Origin: Solirubrobacteraceae bacterium
Lineage (GTDB): Bacteria > Actinomycetota > Thermoleophilia > Solirubrobacterales > Solirubrobacteraceae
Assembly (NCBI GenBank): GCA_023230855.1
Contig: JALNWQ010000004.1
Coordinates: 1 to 64,000 of the forward strand
Length of the DNA: 64,000 bases
Direction of reading: 5' to 3'
Shown: positions 32,460 to 41,185 of the stretch, piece after piece
How positions within the stretch are numbered: position 1 is the stretch's first letter
How the letters are laid out: every line of letters begins with the position of its first letter
Translations under genes and position numbers: made by a program
The notes under the pieces: model-generated
Told to the model about the DNA's origin: nothing
The model's input: only the letters and a program-made list of their open reading frames with translations
Database searches by the model: none

Positions 32460-33895
32460 CAGATGAACGCCTCCAGGTCCTTCGCGGACATGTCGTCGGC
32501 GACGAGGAAGGGACCGACGCGGCCGTCGACGACGACGGACATGCGGTCGGCGACGGCGACGAGGTCCTCGAAGTCCGAGGTCACGACGAGCACTCCGGCG
32601 CCGCCGCTGCGGAGCTCGTCGATGAGCCGGTAGATCTCCCGGCGGGTCTGCACGTCGACCCCGCGGGTCGGCTCGCACAGGACGTACAGCCGTGGGTCGC
32701 GCAGCAACGCCCGACCGAACACGACCTTCTGCTTGTTGCCTCCCGACAGGTCGCCGTAGGCGCGCTCCGGGTCGCCGGGCCGCACGTCGAGCCGACCGAC
32801 GACGTCGCGCGCGTCGCGACGCTCGACGCCGGTCCGCAGCAGCCGCCACGGGGCGCGCCACCGCGGCAACGCCGAGATCGTGAGGTTGCGGGCGATGCTG
32901 TGCTCGTCGAACCCGCCCTGCCGCTCACGGTAGGGCGGCACGAGCGCGGTCGTCGCCGACGGGGGACGGACGACGCGCCCGCGGTCGGGCACGGCCGAGC
33001 CGTGGGCGAGGAACGCCACGTCGTGCAGGCCGGATCCGGCCAGGCCGGTCAGGCCGACGACCTCGCCGGCGTGGACCACGAGGTCGACCGGGCCGGCGCG
33101 ACCCGCGACCGCGCCCTCCAGCCGGACGAGCTCCTCGCCCGGCCGGGCCGGCTCGCGCTCGCCGCCGGGATGACCGTCGACCTCGTGGGCGACGAGCAGC
33201 TCGACGAGGCCGTCGTGGTCGAGGCCCTCGGCCGGCCGGTCCTCGACGAGCCGCCCGTCGAGGACGACGACGATCCGGTCGCAGACGCGCAGGATCTCGG
33301 AGAGCTTGTGGCTCACCATGATGACCGTCGCGCCCTCCGCGGTGGTGCGCTTCAGCGAGTCGATGAGCTGTTGCGCGTCGGCGGGGGAGAGCGTCGAGGT
33401 CGCCTCGTCGACGACGAGGACCCGGGCGCCGCGGGCGAGCAGCCGCGCGACGGCCACGAGGGTCTTCTCGCCCGGGGACAGCGCCCCGACGGGGGTGTCG
33501 ACCGACCGCTCGAGGCCGACGAGCGCGAGCGCGTCGGCGGCCGCGCGGGCCTCGCGGCCGTGGTGCAGCAGCGGGCCGAGGCGCCGCAGCGGGGCCTCGC
33601 CGAGACGCAGGTTGTCGACGATGCTCATGTCGTCGACGAGGCCGAGGTCCTGGTGGATGAACCCGACGTCGTCACGACCGGCGAGGCTCGGCACGCGCTC
33701 GCCGCCGAAGCGCAGCTCGCCGCCGTAGTTGCCGTGGACGCCGGCGAGGATCTTGATCAACGTCGACTTGCCGGCGCCGTTGGGACCCATGAGGCCGACG
33801 AACTCGCCCTCACCGATCCGCAGGTCGATGCCGTGCAGCACGGCGTGCGACCCGAACGACTTCGTCAGTCCGCGGATGTCGATGTCATGTGCCAT
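32459..33895 (-). CDS. Ribose-type ABC transporter ATPase (two nucleotide-binding domains)
   Basis: A 478-residue tandem ATPase as in RbsA/MglA. The first domain has Walker A GPNGAGKST (about 42-50), a slightly altered signature LSPGEKTLV and Walker B LVVDEATSTL. The second domain lacks a proper Walker A (GLTGLAGSGLHDVAF) but keeps LSGGNKQKVVFGRALL and LYVLCEPTRGVD, the usual asymmetry of this family. It powers import through the permease. It follows the binding-protein gene after a strong stem-loop. Confidence 0.92.
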   Translation of the reverse strand: MAHDIDIRGLTKSFGSHAVLHGIDLRIGEGEFVGLMGPNGAGKSTLIKILAGVHGNYGGELRFGGERVPSLAGRDDVGFIHQDLGLVDDMSIVDNLRLGEAPLRRLGPLLHHGREARAAADALALVGLERSVDTPVGALSPGEKTLVAVARLLARGARVLVVDEATSTLSPADAQQLIDSLKRTTAEGATVIMVSHKLSEILRVCDRIVVVLDGRLVEDRPAEGLDHDGLVELLVAHEVDGHPGGEREPARPGEELVRLEGAVAGRAGPVDLVVHAGEVVGLTGLAGSGLHDVAFLAHGSAVPDRGRVVRPPSATTALVPPYRERQGGFDEHSIARNLTISALPRWRAPWRLLRTGVERRDARDVVGRLDVRPGDPERAYGDLSGGNKQKVVFGRALLRDPRLYVLCEPTRGVDVQTRREIYRLIDELRSGGAGVLVVTSDFEDLVAVADRMSVVVDGRVGPFLVADDMSAKDLEAFI

Positions 33896-33906
33896 GGAAG
33901 CTCCGG

Positions 33907-33934
33907 ACGGCCGTGCCCGGTGGGGCACGGCCGT
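33907..33934 (-). terminator. Stem-loop between binding protein and ATPase genes
   Basis: Perfect 12-bp stem (33907-33918 with 33923-33934) and a GGTG loop in the 61-bp gap. Such hairpins after binding-protein genes protect the upstream mRNA or stop most transcripts, giving more binding protein than transporter. Confidence 0.7.
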
Positions 33935-33956
33935 CGTCGGGGGGTGGGGTGTGGGG

Positions 33957-35108
33957 TCAGTCCTTGCCCCAGAGGCCGGCGAACAGCGACTTGAAGTCGA
34001 AGTCCTCCGGGCTGAGGTAGGCCTCGTCGAACGCGTCGGCGTTCTCCTTCGTGACGAGCGCCACCGGCAGGCCGTCGGACTTCCACGGCTCCTTGCCGGC
34101 CTTGATGCGGGCGACCTGGTCCATCGCGCCCCACGAGGCGTACGGGAACGGCGCGGCGGTCGTGACGGCGGCGGGGCCGTCGCCCTTCTTGATCATCGCG
34201 ACGAAGTCCGGCGACGCGTCGTAGCCACCGATCTTCAGGTCGGTGCGGCCGCGCTGCTCGGCGGTCTTCGAGAACGGGATCGCGAACGGGTCGTACGGCG
34301 ACATGACGTAGTCGACGGCGCCCTGCGGGTACTTCGCCAGCGCGGCCGTCCAGGTGGGCGGTCCGGGCTTCTGCAGGTCGGTGGTCGGGATCGTCGCGTC
34401 GTCGATCGAGCACTCGGCGCAGACCTCGGCCAGGCGGGCCTTCATCGCCTTCAGGCGCTCGGCGACGATCGGGAACGACTTGTCGTCGTAGGCGAGGATC
34501 TTCGCCTTGCCACCCGAGTCGGCGGCGATCCAGTTCGCGATCGCCTCGCCGTCGGTGACGCCGTTCGTCGTGACGTCGACGACGCCGTCGAACCCGGCGT
34601 TCGTGCACATGACGCAGGCGACGGGGATGTCCTTCGCCTTCGCGGCGTCGAGCGCCGCCTTGATCGAGTTGGCGTCGATCGAGACGAGCACGATCGCGTC
34701 GTAGCCCTCGCGGATCGCCTGCTGGACGTAGCCGGCCTGCTTGGCGGGCGCGAACTCGCCGTCGAACACCGGCGACGCGGTCCAGCCCATCGCCTTGGCG
34801 GCCTCGCGGACGTCGTCGCTGCCGAGCTTGCAGTTCAGGCCGGCCTGGCCACACGAGATGACCGCGACCTTGCCCGTGCCGGGATCGAACGCCTCGTCGG
34901 GCTGCGGGAACTCGATGCCGGTCGTCTTGAGCGCGTCGGCGACCGCGGCCTCGGCGTCGGCGCTGCCTGCGCCGGCCGTCGTGGTGACCGCACCGTCGTT
35001 GCCGGTCGTCGCCGTCGGCTCGTCGTCGTCCGACCCGCATGCGGTGAGTCCGAGCGCCGCCACGACGGCGAGCAGCCCGATGGTCCTCCGGGACCCTTGG
35101 AACTTCAT
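33957..35108 (-). CDS. Sugar-type ABC transporter substrate-binding lipoprotein
   Basis: A 383-residue periplasmic-binding-protein-family-1 lipoprotein. The signal peptide ends in the lipobox LTAC with lipid-modified Cys24, followed by an acidic, Thr-rich linker (to about residue 55). The mature protein has GKVAVISCGQAGLNCKLGSDDVREAAKAMGW, AIREGYDAIVLVSIDANSIKAALDAAKAKDIPV and a hinge near IGGYDASPDFVAMI. Several cysteines (CGQAGLNC, CVMC, CAEC) are unusual for the family. AGGAGAAGGA precedes the ATG at 35108. The ligand is unknown; it need not be a sugar since relatives also bind aromatic and sterol-like compounds. Confidence 0.9.
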   Translation of the reverse strand: MKFQGSRRTIGLLAVVAALGLTACGSDDDEPTATTGNDGAVTTTAGAGSADAEAAVADALKTTGIEFPQPDEAFDPGTGKVAVISCGQAGLNCKLGSDDVREAAKAMGWTASPVFDGEFAPAKQAGYVQQAIREGYDAIVLVSIDANSIKAALDAAKAKDIPVACVMCTNAGFDGVVDVTTNGVTDGEAIANWIAADSGGKAKILAYDDKSFPIVAERLKAMKARLAEVCAECSIDDATIPTTDLQKPGPPTWTAALAKYPQGAVDYVMSPYDPFAIPFSKTAEQRGRTDLKIGGYDASPDFVAMIKKGDGPAAVTTAAPFPYASWGAMDQVARIKAGKEPWKSDGLPVALVTKENADAFDEAYLSPEDFDFKSLFAGLWGKD

Positions 35109-35182
35109 CGTCCTTCTCCTCTGCTGATCCCGTGTGCGCTGGATCACGCCCGGGGTTCCTCCGACCGTAGGCGTCGCGGGAG

Positions 35183-35227
35183 GTGGACTCCGTACAGCGA
35201 CCGACGCGACGCTGTGGAGACCTCCAA
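35183..35227 (-). promoter_or_regulatory. Two GGA...TCC dyads in the importer promoter
   Basis: GTGGACTCCGTACAG (35183-35197) and TGTGGAGACCTCCAA (35213-35227) lie 75-119 nt before the binding-protein start. The first resembles the site at 23350, the second the site at 31197. Paired sites 30 bp apart fit a dimeric regulator on one face of the helix. Confidence 0.6.
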
Positions 35228-35308
35228 GGGCCCGCGATCCCCCTACGACACGGGGATCGCGGACGCCCGGACGGCGTCGCCGGCGACCGCGGACGCCCCT
35301 CCACGACG

Positions 35309-35335
35309 ACGGCCACCGGGGTGTCCGGTGGCCGT
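35309..35335 (-). terminator. Stem-loop after the first PPDK-like gene
   Basis: Perfect 11-bp stem (35309-35319 with 35325-35335) around GGTGT, 27 bp after the stop at 35362. No T-run, but position and stability suggest a terminator isolating this gene from the importer operon. Confidence 0.65.
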
Positions 35336-35361
35336 GGGCGGAGCGGGTGCGACGGGGTGGG

Positions 35362-37236
35362 TCAGGCGTCGGGACGGCGCACCCGGCCGGCGAGGAGCCG
35401 GGCGGGCCAGCCCTCCGGGTCGGTGACGACGAACGCGGTCCAGCGGGCGGCCGGCAGGCGCAGGTCGCCGTCGCCGATGACGTCCGGCAGGCGCAGCAGC
35501 AGCGGCGGGTCGCCCTCGCGGCGCAGGGCGGTGACGGTGCGCTCCAGGAGCGTCGTGGTCTGCTCGCCCTCCCACTCGAGCTCGAGCAGGACCGGACCGT
35601 CGACGTCGTCGGGCACGTCGTCAGGCCCGGTGACGACGGTCGCGCCGTCGGGGACGGCGGTGAGCAGCTCGACCGGCCGCCGCTCGTCGGCCCACTGCAG
35701 CACGCGGGCGACCCGTGCGTCGGGCAGCGCGGGGACGAGCTCGACCTCGCCGGCGACGACCTCGCCGGTGCCGCCGTCCAGGGCGATGACGTCCCCCTCG
35801 ACGATCTCGCGGTCCCCGAACCGCGCACGGCGGGCGGCCGGGTCGACGACCAGCGCGTCGACCCCGCAGATCGCGGGGCGGCCGATGCCGCGCGCGACGA
35901 CCGCGGCGTGGCTCGTGCGGCCGCCGACGGCGGTGACGATCCCGGAGCAGGCGATCATCCCGGCGATGTCCTCGGGCGACGTCTCGGGCCGCACGAGGAT
36001 CACCGGGGCGCCGTCGGCGGCGAGCTCCTGGGCCCGGTCGGCGTCGAACACCGCCCGGCCGCACGCGGCGCCGGCGGACGCGGGGGTCCCGGAGCCGATG
36101 ACGTCCAGCGCCTGGCCGCGGGCGAACACCGGGGCCTGGAGCCGCTCCATCGCCGACGCGGGGATCCGGTCGAGCGCCTCCTCGACCGAGACGAGGCCCT
36201 CGTCGACGAGGTCGACGGCGATCCGCAGCGCGGCGGCCCCGCCGCGCTGGCCCGGTCGTGCCTGGAGGATCCAGAGCTTGCCGCCCTCGACGGTGAACTC
36301 CACGTCGCACATGTCGCGGTACTCGGCCTCGATGAGCGCCAGCGCCTCGACGAGGTCGTCGTACGCGCCGGGGAGCGTCGCGCGCATCGTGTCGAGCGGC
36401 AGGGTGTCGTGGCCGCCGGCGACGATGTCCTCGCCCTGCGCGCGCGGCAGGTAGTCCCCGTAGGCCTCGGGGGTGCCGGTCGTCGGGTCGCGGGTGAACA
36501 CCACCCCGGTCCCGGAGCGGTCGTCCTGGTTGCCGAAGACCATCGCCTGGACGGTCACCGCGGTGCCCAGGTCGTCGGGGATCCGCGCGAACTTGCGGTA
36601 CCGGCGCGCGCGGCGGCCGTCCCACGACCGCCAGACGGCCATGACCGCCTCGTGCAGCTGCTCGACCGCGTCGTCGGGGACGGGACCGCCGGACCGCTCG
36701 GCGATCGCCGCCTGGAGCGCGGCGACGGCGTCCGCGCCGGTGAGCCCGGCGTCGACGTCGGCGAGCTCCGCCTCGGGGACGCCGCGCACGACCGACGCGA
36801 ACATCCGCAGGAACCGCAGGTGCACGGTCCACGCGAACGCCTCGTCCCCCGTGGCGGCGGCCAGCCCGGCGACGCTGCGCTCGTTGAGTCCGAGGTTGAG
36901 GACGGTGTCCATCATCCCCGGCATCGAGATCGGAGCGCCGGAGCGCACCGACACGAGCAGCGGTCGCTCGTCGCCGCCGAACCGGCGGTCGAGCGTGCGC
37001 TCCAGGCCGGCGATCCGCTCGGCGAGCTCGTCCCGGATCGCGTCGGGCATGCCGCCCTCCGCGTGGAACGCGCGCCACCCGTCGGTGGTGATGGTGAATC
37101 CCGGTGGAGTCGGCAGGCCCAGCCCGGTCATGCGGGCGAGGCTCGCGCCCTTGCCCCCGAGCAACGCGGCGTTGTCGACTCCACTGTCGAACGCGTGGAT
37201 CCGCGTCGACGTGGCGGCTCTCTTCGTCTCCGGCAT
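35362..37236 (-). CDS. PPDK-like protein lacking the PEP/pyruvate domain (ATP-grasp plus phosphohistidine)
   Basis: A 624-residue relative of pyruvate, phosphate dikinase (usually near 880). The nucleotide-binding part is intact: GGKGASLARM with Lys29, LPTPPGFTITT, PLLVSVRSGAPISMPGMMDT, GVVFTRDPTTG and CDVEFTVEGGKLWILQARPGQR keeping the Asp, Glu and Gln expected to bind ATP. The swivel domain has VGGRTSHAAVVARG with His443. Instead of the C-terminal barrel there are about 120 residues not recognised, shared with the paralogue at 41186. It can be expected to phosphorylate its own His from ATP, but the acceptor must be something other than bound pyruvate or lie on another protein. ATG 37236 is preceded by two dyads. 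Confidence 0.85.
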   Translation of the reverse strand: MPETKRAATSTRIHAFDSGVDNAALLGGKGASLARMTGLGLPTPPGFTITTDGWRAFHAEGGMPDAIRDELAERIAGLERTLDRRFGGDERPLLVSVRSGAPISMPGMMDTVLNLGLNERSVAGLAAATGDEAFAWTVHLRFLRMFASVVRGVPEAELADVDAGLTGADAVAALQAAIAERSGGPVPDDAVEQLHEAVMAVWRSWDGRRARRYRKFARIPDDLGTAVTVQAMVFGNQDDRSGTGVVFTRDPTTGTPEAYGDYLPRAQGEDIVAGGHDTLPLDTMRATLPGAYDDLVEALALIEAEYRDMCDVEFTVEGGKLWILQARPGQRGGAAALRIAVDLVDEGLVSVEEALDRIPASAMERLQAPVFARGQALDVIGSGTPASAGAACGRAVFDADRAQELAADGAPVILVRPETSPEDIAGMIACSGIVTAVGGRTSHAAVVARGIGRPAICGVDALVVDPAARRARFGDREIVEGDVIALDGGTGEVVAGEVELVPALPDARVARVLQWADERRPVELLTAVPDGATVVTGPDDVPDDVDGPVLLELEWEGEQTTTLLERTVTALRREGDPPLLLRLPDVIGDGDLRLPAARWTAFVVTDPEGWPARLLAGRVRRPDA

Positions 37237-37292
37237 CACCCGGGATATTGGATGCGGGGCGCCGTGCCGGGGGGAGACGAGGCGGGCCGACC

Positions 37293-37378
37293 TTGGACGG
37301 ATCTCCAATCGGTGGACGGCGTCGACCGCCGTCTCGCGGGCCACCCCACGCGGTCGGGGACGTTGGAGATCGCTCCAG
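37293..37378. promoter_or_regulatory. Two GGA...TCC dyads in a divergent promoter
   Basis: TTGGA-N6-TCCAA (37293-37308, perfect) and TTGGA-N6-TCCAG (37363-37378) lie between the PPDK-like gene (start 37236) and the flavin oxidoreductase (start 37433), 70 bp apart. They share form and spacing with the site at 17426. Confidence 0.65.
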
Positions 37379-37432
37379 CGCGGCGGTCGGCCGTCGGTCC
37401 CCCCGCGCGCGGACATCGGGGACGGTCGGTGC

Positions 37433-38515
37433 ATGAGTGATCGCGACTTCCAGGTCGGCGTGTACGTCGACGCCCACCCCGCCATCGCCGAGCAGGCCCG
37501 CGCGATCGAGCGGGCCGGGTTCGACCACGTGTGGGTGTACGACAGTCCGCTCGTCTTCAGTGATCCCTACATGGCGTTGCTCGACGTGGCGCGGGCGACG
37601 GACCGGGTCCTCATCGGCCCGGGGGTCACCCAGCCGCACGCGCGACCGGCGCACGCCACGGCCCAGGCCCTCGGGACGCTGGCGAAGGTCGCCCCCGGCC
37701 GGGTGGCGTTCGGGATCGGGATCGGCAACTCGGCCAGTTGGTCGGTGGGCCAGCGGCCGGCGACCCTCGACGAGATGCACGAGCACATCCGGATCGTGCA
37801 GGGGATGCTCCGCGGCGAGACGGTCGACCACGACGTCGGCGGTGGCCGACGCGCCCCGCTGCGGTTCATCCACCCCGACGGTCGCTGGATCGACCTGTCG
37901 CGCCCGGTGCCGACGTGGGTGTCGGCGTTCGGCCCGGTCGGCCAGCGTCGGGCGGGCGCGAACGCCGACGTCGTGCTCATCCGGTGGGAGGGCGCCGAGC
38001 GGGTCGCCGAGGCGAAGGCCCGCCTCGCCGAGGGCGCGCGGGCCGCCGGTCGGCCCGGTGGCGGCGCCGACATCGGGATCGGCACCGTCTACTGCGTGTA
38101 CCCGATCGACGACGAGGCGGAGCTCGAGACCGCCGAGGCGCGCGCCGCGCTCGGCCCGATGGTCGTCAGCCGCCTGCGGTACCTCACCGCCAACCACGAG
38201 CACGCCGACGAGGTGCCCGAGCACTTCCGGCCGGGATTCGTGGCCTACCAGGAGCACCGTGCGTCGCTGGACCCGGTGGAGCGGCACCTCGACAACTACC
38301 GCGGCTACCTCGTCCACACGCCGCCGGACCTCGAGTCGTTCGTCACCCCCGAGACGATGCGGACGGTCGCGACCATCGGGTCCCCGGACGAGATCGTCGC
38401 CGAGCTCCTGGAGATGCGCGACGCCGGCGTCGACCACGTGACGCTGCAGCTCGCCGGCCCGCCCGCCGGCTGGTGCGCCCGGATGGGCGAGCGGGTGCTG
38501 CCTCGGCTGCGCTGA
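37433..38515 (+). CDS. LLM-class flavin-dependent oxidoreductase
   Basis: A 360-residue luciferase-like monooxygenase-fold protein using FMN or F420. Features: VGVYVDAHPAIAEQARAIERAGFDHVWVYDSPL, LLDVARATDRVLIGPGVTQPHARPAHATAQALGTLAKVAPGRVAFGIGIGNSA, and the C-terminal IGSPDEIVAELLEMRDAGVDHVTLQ. F420-linked members of this type dehydrogenate alcohols or reduce methylene-tetrahydro cofactors; the cofactor is not certain. It is divergently transcribed from the PPDK-like gene across the two dyads and ends at a strong stem-loop. Confidence 0.85.
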   Translation: MSDRDFQVGVYVDAHPAIAEQARAIERAGFDHVWVYDSPLVFSDPYMALLDVARATDRVLIGPGVTQPHARPAHATAQALGTLAKVAPGRVAFGIGIGNSASWSVGQRPATLDEMHEHIRIVQGMLRGETVDHDVGGGRRAPLRFIHPDGRWIDLSRPVPTWVSAFGPVGQRRAGANADVVLIRWEGAERVAEAKARLAEGARAAGRPGGGADIGIGTVYCVYPIDDEAELETAEARAALGPMVVSRLRYLTANHEHADEVPEHFRPGFVAYQEHRASLDPVERHLDNYRGYLVHTPPDLESFVTPETMRTVATIGSPDEIVAELLEMRDAGVDHVTLQLAGPPAGWCARMGERVLPRLR

Positions 38516-38581
38516 GCGTCCGCGGCCCGGGCCGACCGCTGTCGCGGCGCGGTCGGTGCGGGAGACCGCGCCGGCCCCCGT

Positions 38582-38626
38582 GGCCGCCGCCCCGGTCACC
38601 CGTCGCGGGGGGCCGGGGCGGCGGCC
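38582..38626. terminator. Bidirectional stem-loop between convergent genes
   Basis: Perfect 14-bp stem (38582-38595 with 38613-38626) and 17-nt loop, filling the gap between the oxidoreductase stop (38515) and the ligase stop (38628). Likely terminates both. Confidence 0.65.
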
Positions 38627-38627
38627 G

Positions 38628-40199
38628 TCAGGCGGTGGCCGCCGCGTCGGCCGCCAGCCGCTCCTCCGCCCACGGCCGCAGCTCGCGCTTGAGGAGCTTC
38701 GCGGTGGCGCTGCGGGGCAGCGGCTCGTCGCGGACCAGGACGTGACGGGGGCGCTTGTAGCCGGCGAGCTTGTCGCGGCACGCCGCGTGGACGACCTCGA
38801 CGTCGAACGCCTCGGCGTCGGTGACGACGATCGCGACCGCGGTCTCGCCGAACCGGTCGTCGGGGACCCCGACGACGGCGGACTCGACGACGCCCGGCAG
38901 ACGGTCGATGACGTCCTCGATCTCCTTGGGGTACACGTTGAGGCCCCCCGACGAGATCATGTCCTTCGTCCGGCCGATGATCGAGACGAACCCGCCGTCG
39001 TCGATCTCGCAGACGTCACCGGTGCGGAACCAGCCCTCGTGGAACACCTCGGCGTTCTGCTCGGGCCGGTCGTGGTATCCACGGGTGGTGGCGGGGGAGC
39101 GCAACAGCAGCTCGCCGCGACCGCGCCGCCCCACCGCGCCGTCGTCGCCGAGCACGGCGATGTCGGCGATCGGCAGCGGCCGGCCGGCCGACCCCTCGTG
39201 CTCGGCGGTCTCCTCGGGCCGCAGCACCGTGGCGATCGTGGGGAACTCCGACAGCCCGTACCCCTGGCAGACGGAGATGCCGGGCAGCTCGCGTCCGCAC
39301 ACCTCGAGCACCGACCGCGGGACCGGCTCGGCGCCGGTGATGACCCAGCGCAGGTCGCTGTCGCGCAGTCGCGCCATGAGGTCGTCGCGGACGACGAGCG
39401 CCCGCAGGACGCTCGGGACGAGCATCGCGTGGGTCGCCCCGGACCGCTCGACGAACTCGACGACCGCGTCCGCCGACGCGCCGCCGGTGGCCCGGATCTC
39501 GGAGTACCCGCCGATCCAGATGAGCGCGAGGAACAGGTTGTGCAGGCCCGCCGCCCACGAGAACGACGGGAACACCGCGTAGCGCACCGACGGGTCCAGG
39601 TCGATCCCGTCGATCTGGCCGTAGCTGTTCCACAGCACCGCCTCGTGGGTGTGCGTCGCGGCCTTCGGCAGGCCGGTGGTGCCGGAGCTGTAGTACAGGA
39701 TGAAGAGCTCGGACAGGTCGGGGCCCGGGGTCGCGGGTCGGCCGTCGCCGTCCGCCACGACCGCCTCGTAGGCCACCGACTCGACGCCGTCCGGCAGCGC
39801 GACGTCCCCGACCGCCACGACGGTGTCCGGCATCCGCTCCAGCCTCGTCACCGCCCGCTGCCCGATCTCGTCGACGACGAGCACGTCGGCGCCGCTGTCG
39901 CGCAGGACGTGGTCGACCTCGGCCCCGGTCAGCAGGACGTTCACCGGCACGCACACCGCACCGACGCGGGCCAGGGCGAAGAACGCCTCGGGCCACTCCA
40001 GCCGGTTGCCCATCATGACCGCCACCCGGCGGCCCGGGCCGATCCCGCGCCGCTCGAGGCCGGCGGCCAGCCGCAGGCTGCGGTCGCGCAGCTCGCGGAA
40101 GGTCACCGTGCGTCCGTCGAACCCGACCGCCGGACGGTCCGCGAACCACTGCTCGGCGGCGCGGTCCAGGACGCCGTAGACGTTGCGGGCGAGGGTCAT
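38628..40199 (-). CDS. Class I adenylate-forming acyl-CoA synthetase
   Basis: A 523-residue AMP-dependent synthetase that activates a carboxylic acid to its CoA ester. Motifs: YYSSGTTGLPKA (P-loop), QGYGLSE, GWFRTGDV, GRTKDMISSGGLNVYPKEIE and the catalytic lysine in RSATAKLLKREL. The substrate pocket cannot be read reliably; the LWNSYGQID and SWAAGLHN segments suggest a mid-size aromatic or fatty acid. ATG 40199 begins a canonical N-terminus. The neighbouring dyads suggest it belongs to the same regulon as the importer. Confidence 0.9.
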   Translation of the reverse strand: MTLARNVYGVLDRAAEQWFADRPAVGFDGRTVTFRELRDRSLRLAAGLERRGIGPGRRVAVMMGNRLEWPEAFFALARVGAVCVPVNVLLTGAEVDHVLRDSGADVLVVDEIGQRAVTRLERMPDTVVAVGDVALPDGVESVAYEAVVADGDGRPATPGPDLSELFILYYSSGTTGLPKAATHTHEAVLWNSYGQIDGIDLDPSVRYAVFPSFSWAAGLHNLFLALIWIGGYSEIRATGGASADAVVEFVERSGATHAMLVPSVLRALVVRDDLMARLRDSDLRWVITGAEPVPRSVLEVCGRELPGISVCQGYGLSEFPTIATVLRPEETAEHEGSAGRPLPIADIAVLGDDGAVGRRGRGELLLRSPATTRGYHDRPEQNAEVFHEGWFRTGDVCEIDDGGFVSIIGRTKDMISSGGLNVYPKEIEDVIDRLPGVVESAVVGVPDDRFGETAVAIVVTDAEAFDVEVVHAACRDKLAGYKRPRHVLVRDEPLPRSATAKLLKRELRPWAEERLAADAAATA

Positions 40200-40305
40200 C
40201 TGTGTCCTTCGGTCGGGGTCGGGCGCGGGCGGCCGTTCGATCGGGCGCCCGGCCCCAGTGTCCGTCGCGACCGGGGCCGCGCCCACCCGGCCCGGTCCGG
40301 CCGGT

Positions 40306-40319
40306 TGTGGAGGTCCACA
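40306..40319. promoter_or_regulatory. GGA...TCC dyad (TGTGGA-GG-TCCACA)
   Basis: Arms TGTGGA/TCCACA perfectly paired around GG, 107 nt upstream of the ligase start. A weaker relative, TTGTCGGAAGCTCCAG (40416-40431), lies 80 nt before the HAD gene. Together they occupy the 311-bp divergent gap, in which I see no gene. Confidence 0.55.
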
Positions 40320-40510
40320 GTCACCCGACCCGGACGGGTCCCCTCCGGCGCCGACCTCCGCGTGGCGGCGCGACGGGCCACGTACCCGTGCGGGTCGGCC
40401 GGTCGCCGGACGTGATTGTCGGAAGCTCCAGCCCCACCGGAGGTCACCCGTCGCGGTGCGGGGACGGGCGGCGGAGACTGCAGACGCCGAGCCCGAGAAG
40501 GAGACGATTG

Positions 40511-41182
40511 GTGAGCACCGCGACGACGAGCATCGAAGCCGTCCTGTTCGACTGGGACGGGACGCTCATGGACACGAAGGACGTGCTGCTGCGGACGTAC
40601 CGCGACGCGAGCACCGAGCTGTACGGCGAGCCGTACCCCACCGATCCCGAGACGATCGAGGCGCTGCTGCAGCTCCGCGCGCAGGAGGCGTTCATGGTCG
40701 TCGCCCGCGACGACGCCGAGCGGGCGACGCGGGTGAAGGAGCTCTTCGCCGCCGCCTACGCCCGGCACCAGAGCGCCGCGAAGGCGTTCGACGGGGTGCC
40801 CGAGGCGCTGCGCGCCCTCGTCGACCTGGGCGTGAGGGTCGGCGTCGCGACGTCGAAGGCCCGCGAGCGGTTCGAGGCGGACGCCGGCCGCGCCGGCGTG
40901 CTCGACCTCTTCGCGGTGACCGTCACCGGCGAGGACGTGTCCGCCGCGAAGCCCGACCCCGAGCCGGTCCGCAAGGCGGTCGAGGCGCTCGGCCTGCGAC
41001 CCGAGCAGTGCTTCTACGTCGGCGACGGTCCCAACGACGTGCTCGCCGCCCGCGGCGCCGGCACGGTCACCGTCGGCGTCGAGTACGGGTTCCACCCCGT
41101 GGAGCTCGCCGCCGCGGTCCCCGACGTCATGGTCGCCACCCCGGGCCAGATCGTCGACGAGGTCCGTCGCCGCCGCGACTGA
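40511..41182 (+). CDS. HAD-family phosphatase (phosphoglycolate phosphatase/beta-PGM-like)
   Basis: A 223-residue HAD subfamily IA enzyme with all motifs: FDWDGTLMDT (nucleophile and general acid Asp), VATSKAR, AAKPDPEP (Lys) and YVGDGPNDVLAARGAGT. It should dephosphorylate a small phosphate ester, for example a sugar phosphate. GTG 40511 has AAGGAG 7 nt upstream; TTG 40508 is adjacent. Its stop is 3 bp from that of the second PPDK-like gene. A phosphatase beside phosphohistidine enzymes could remove a phosphate added during activation (inference). Confidence 0.88.
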   Translation: MSTATTSIEAVLFDWDGTLMDTKDVLLRTYRDASTELYGEPYPTDPETIEALLQLRAQEAFMVVARDDAERATRVKELFAAAYARHQSAAKAFDGVPEALRALVDLGVRVGVATSKARERFEADAGRAGVLDLFAVTVTGEDVSAAKPDPEPVRKAVEALGLRPEQCFYVGDGPNDVLAARGAGTVTVGVEYGFHPVELAAAVPDVMVATPGQIVDEVRRRRD

Positions 41183-41185
41183 GCG

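Noticed and set aside
38582..38626. Classical intrinsic terminator with U-tract
   Set aside because: The stem is strong but, as at all other stem-loops here, no T-run follows; it is listed as a probable but non-classical terminator.
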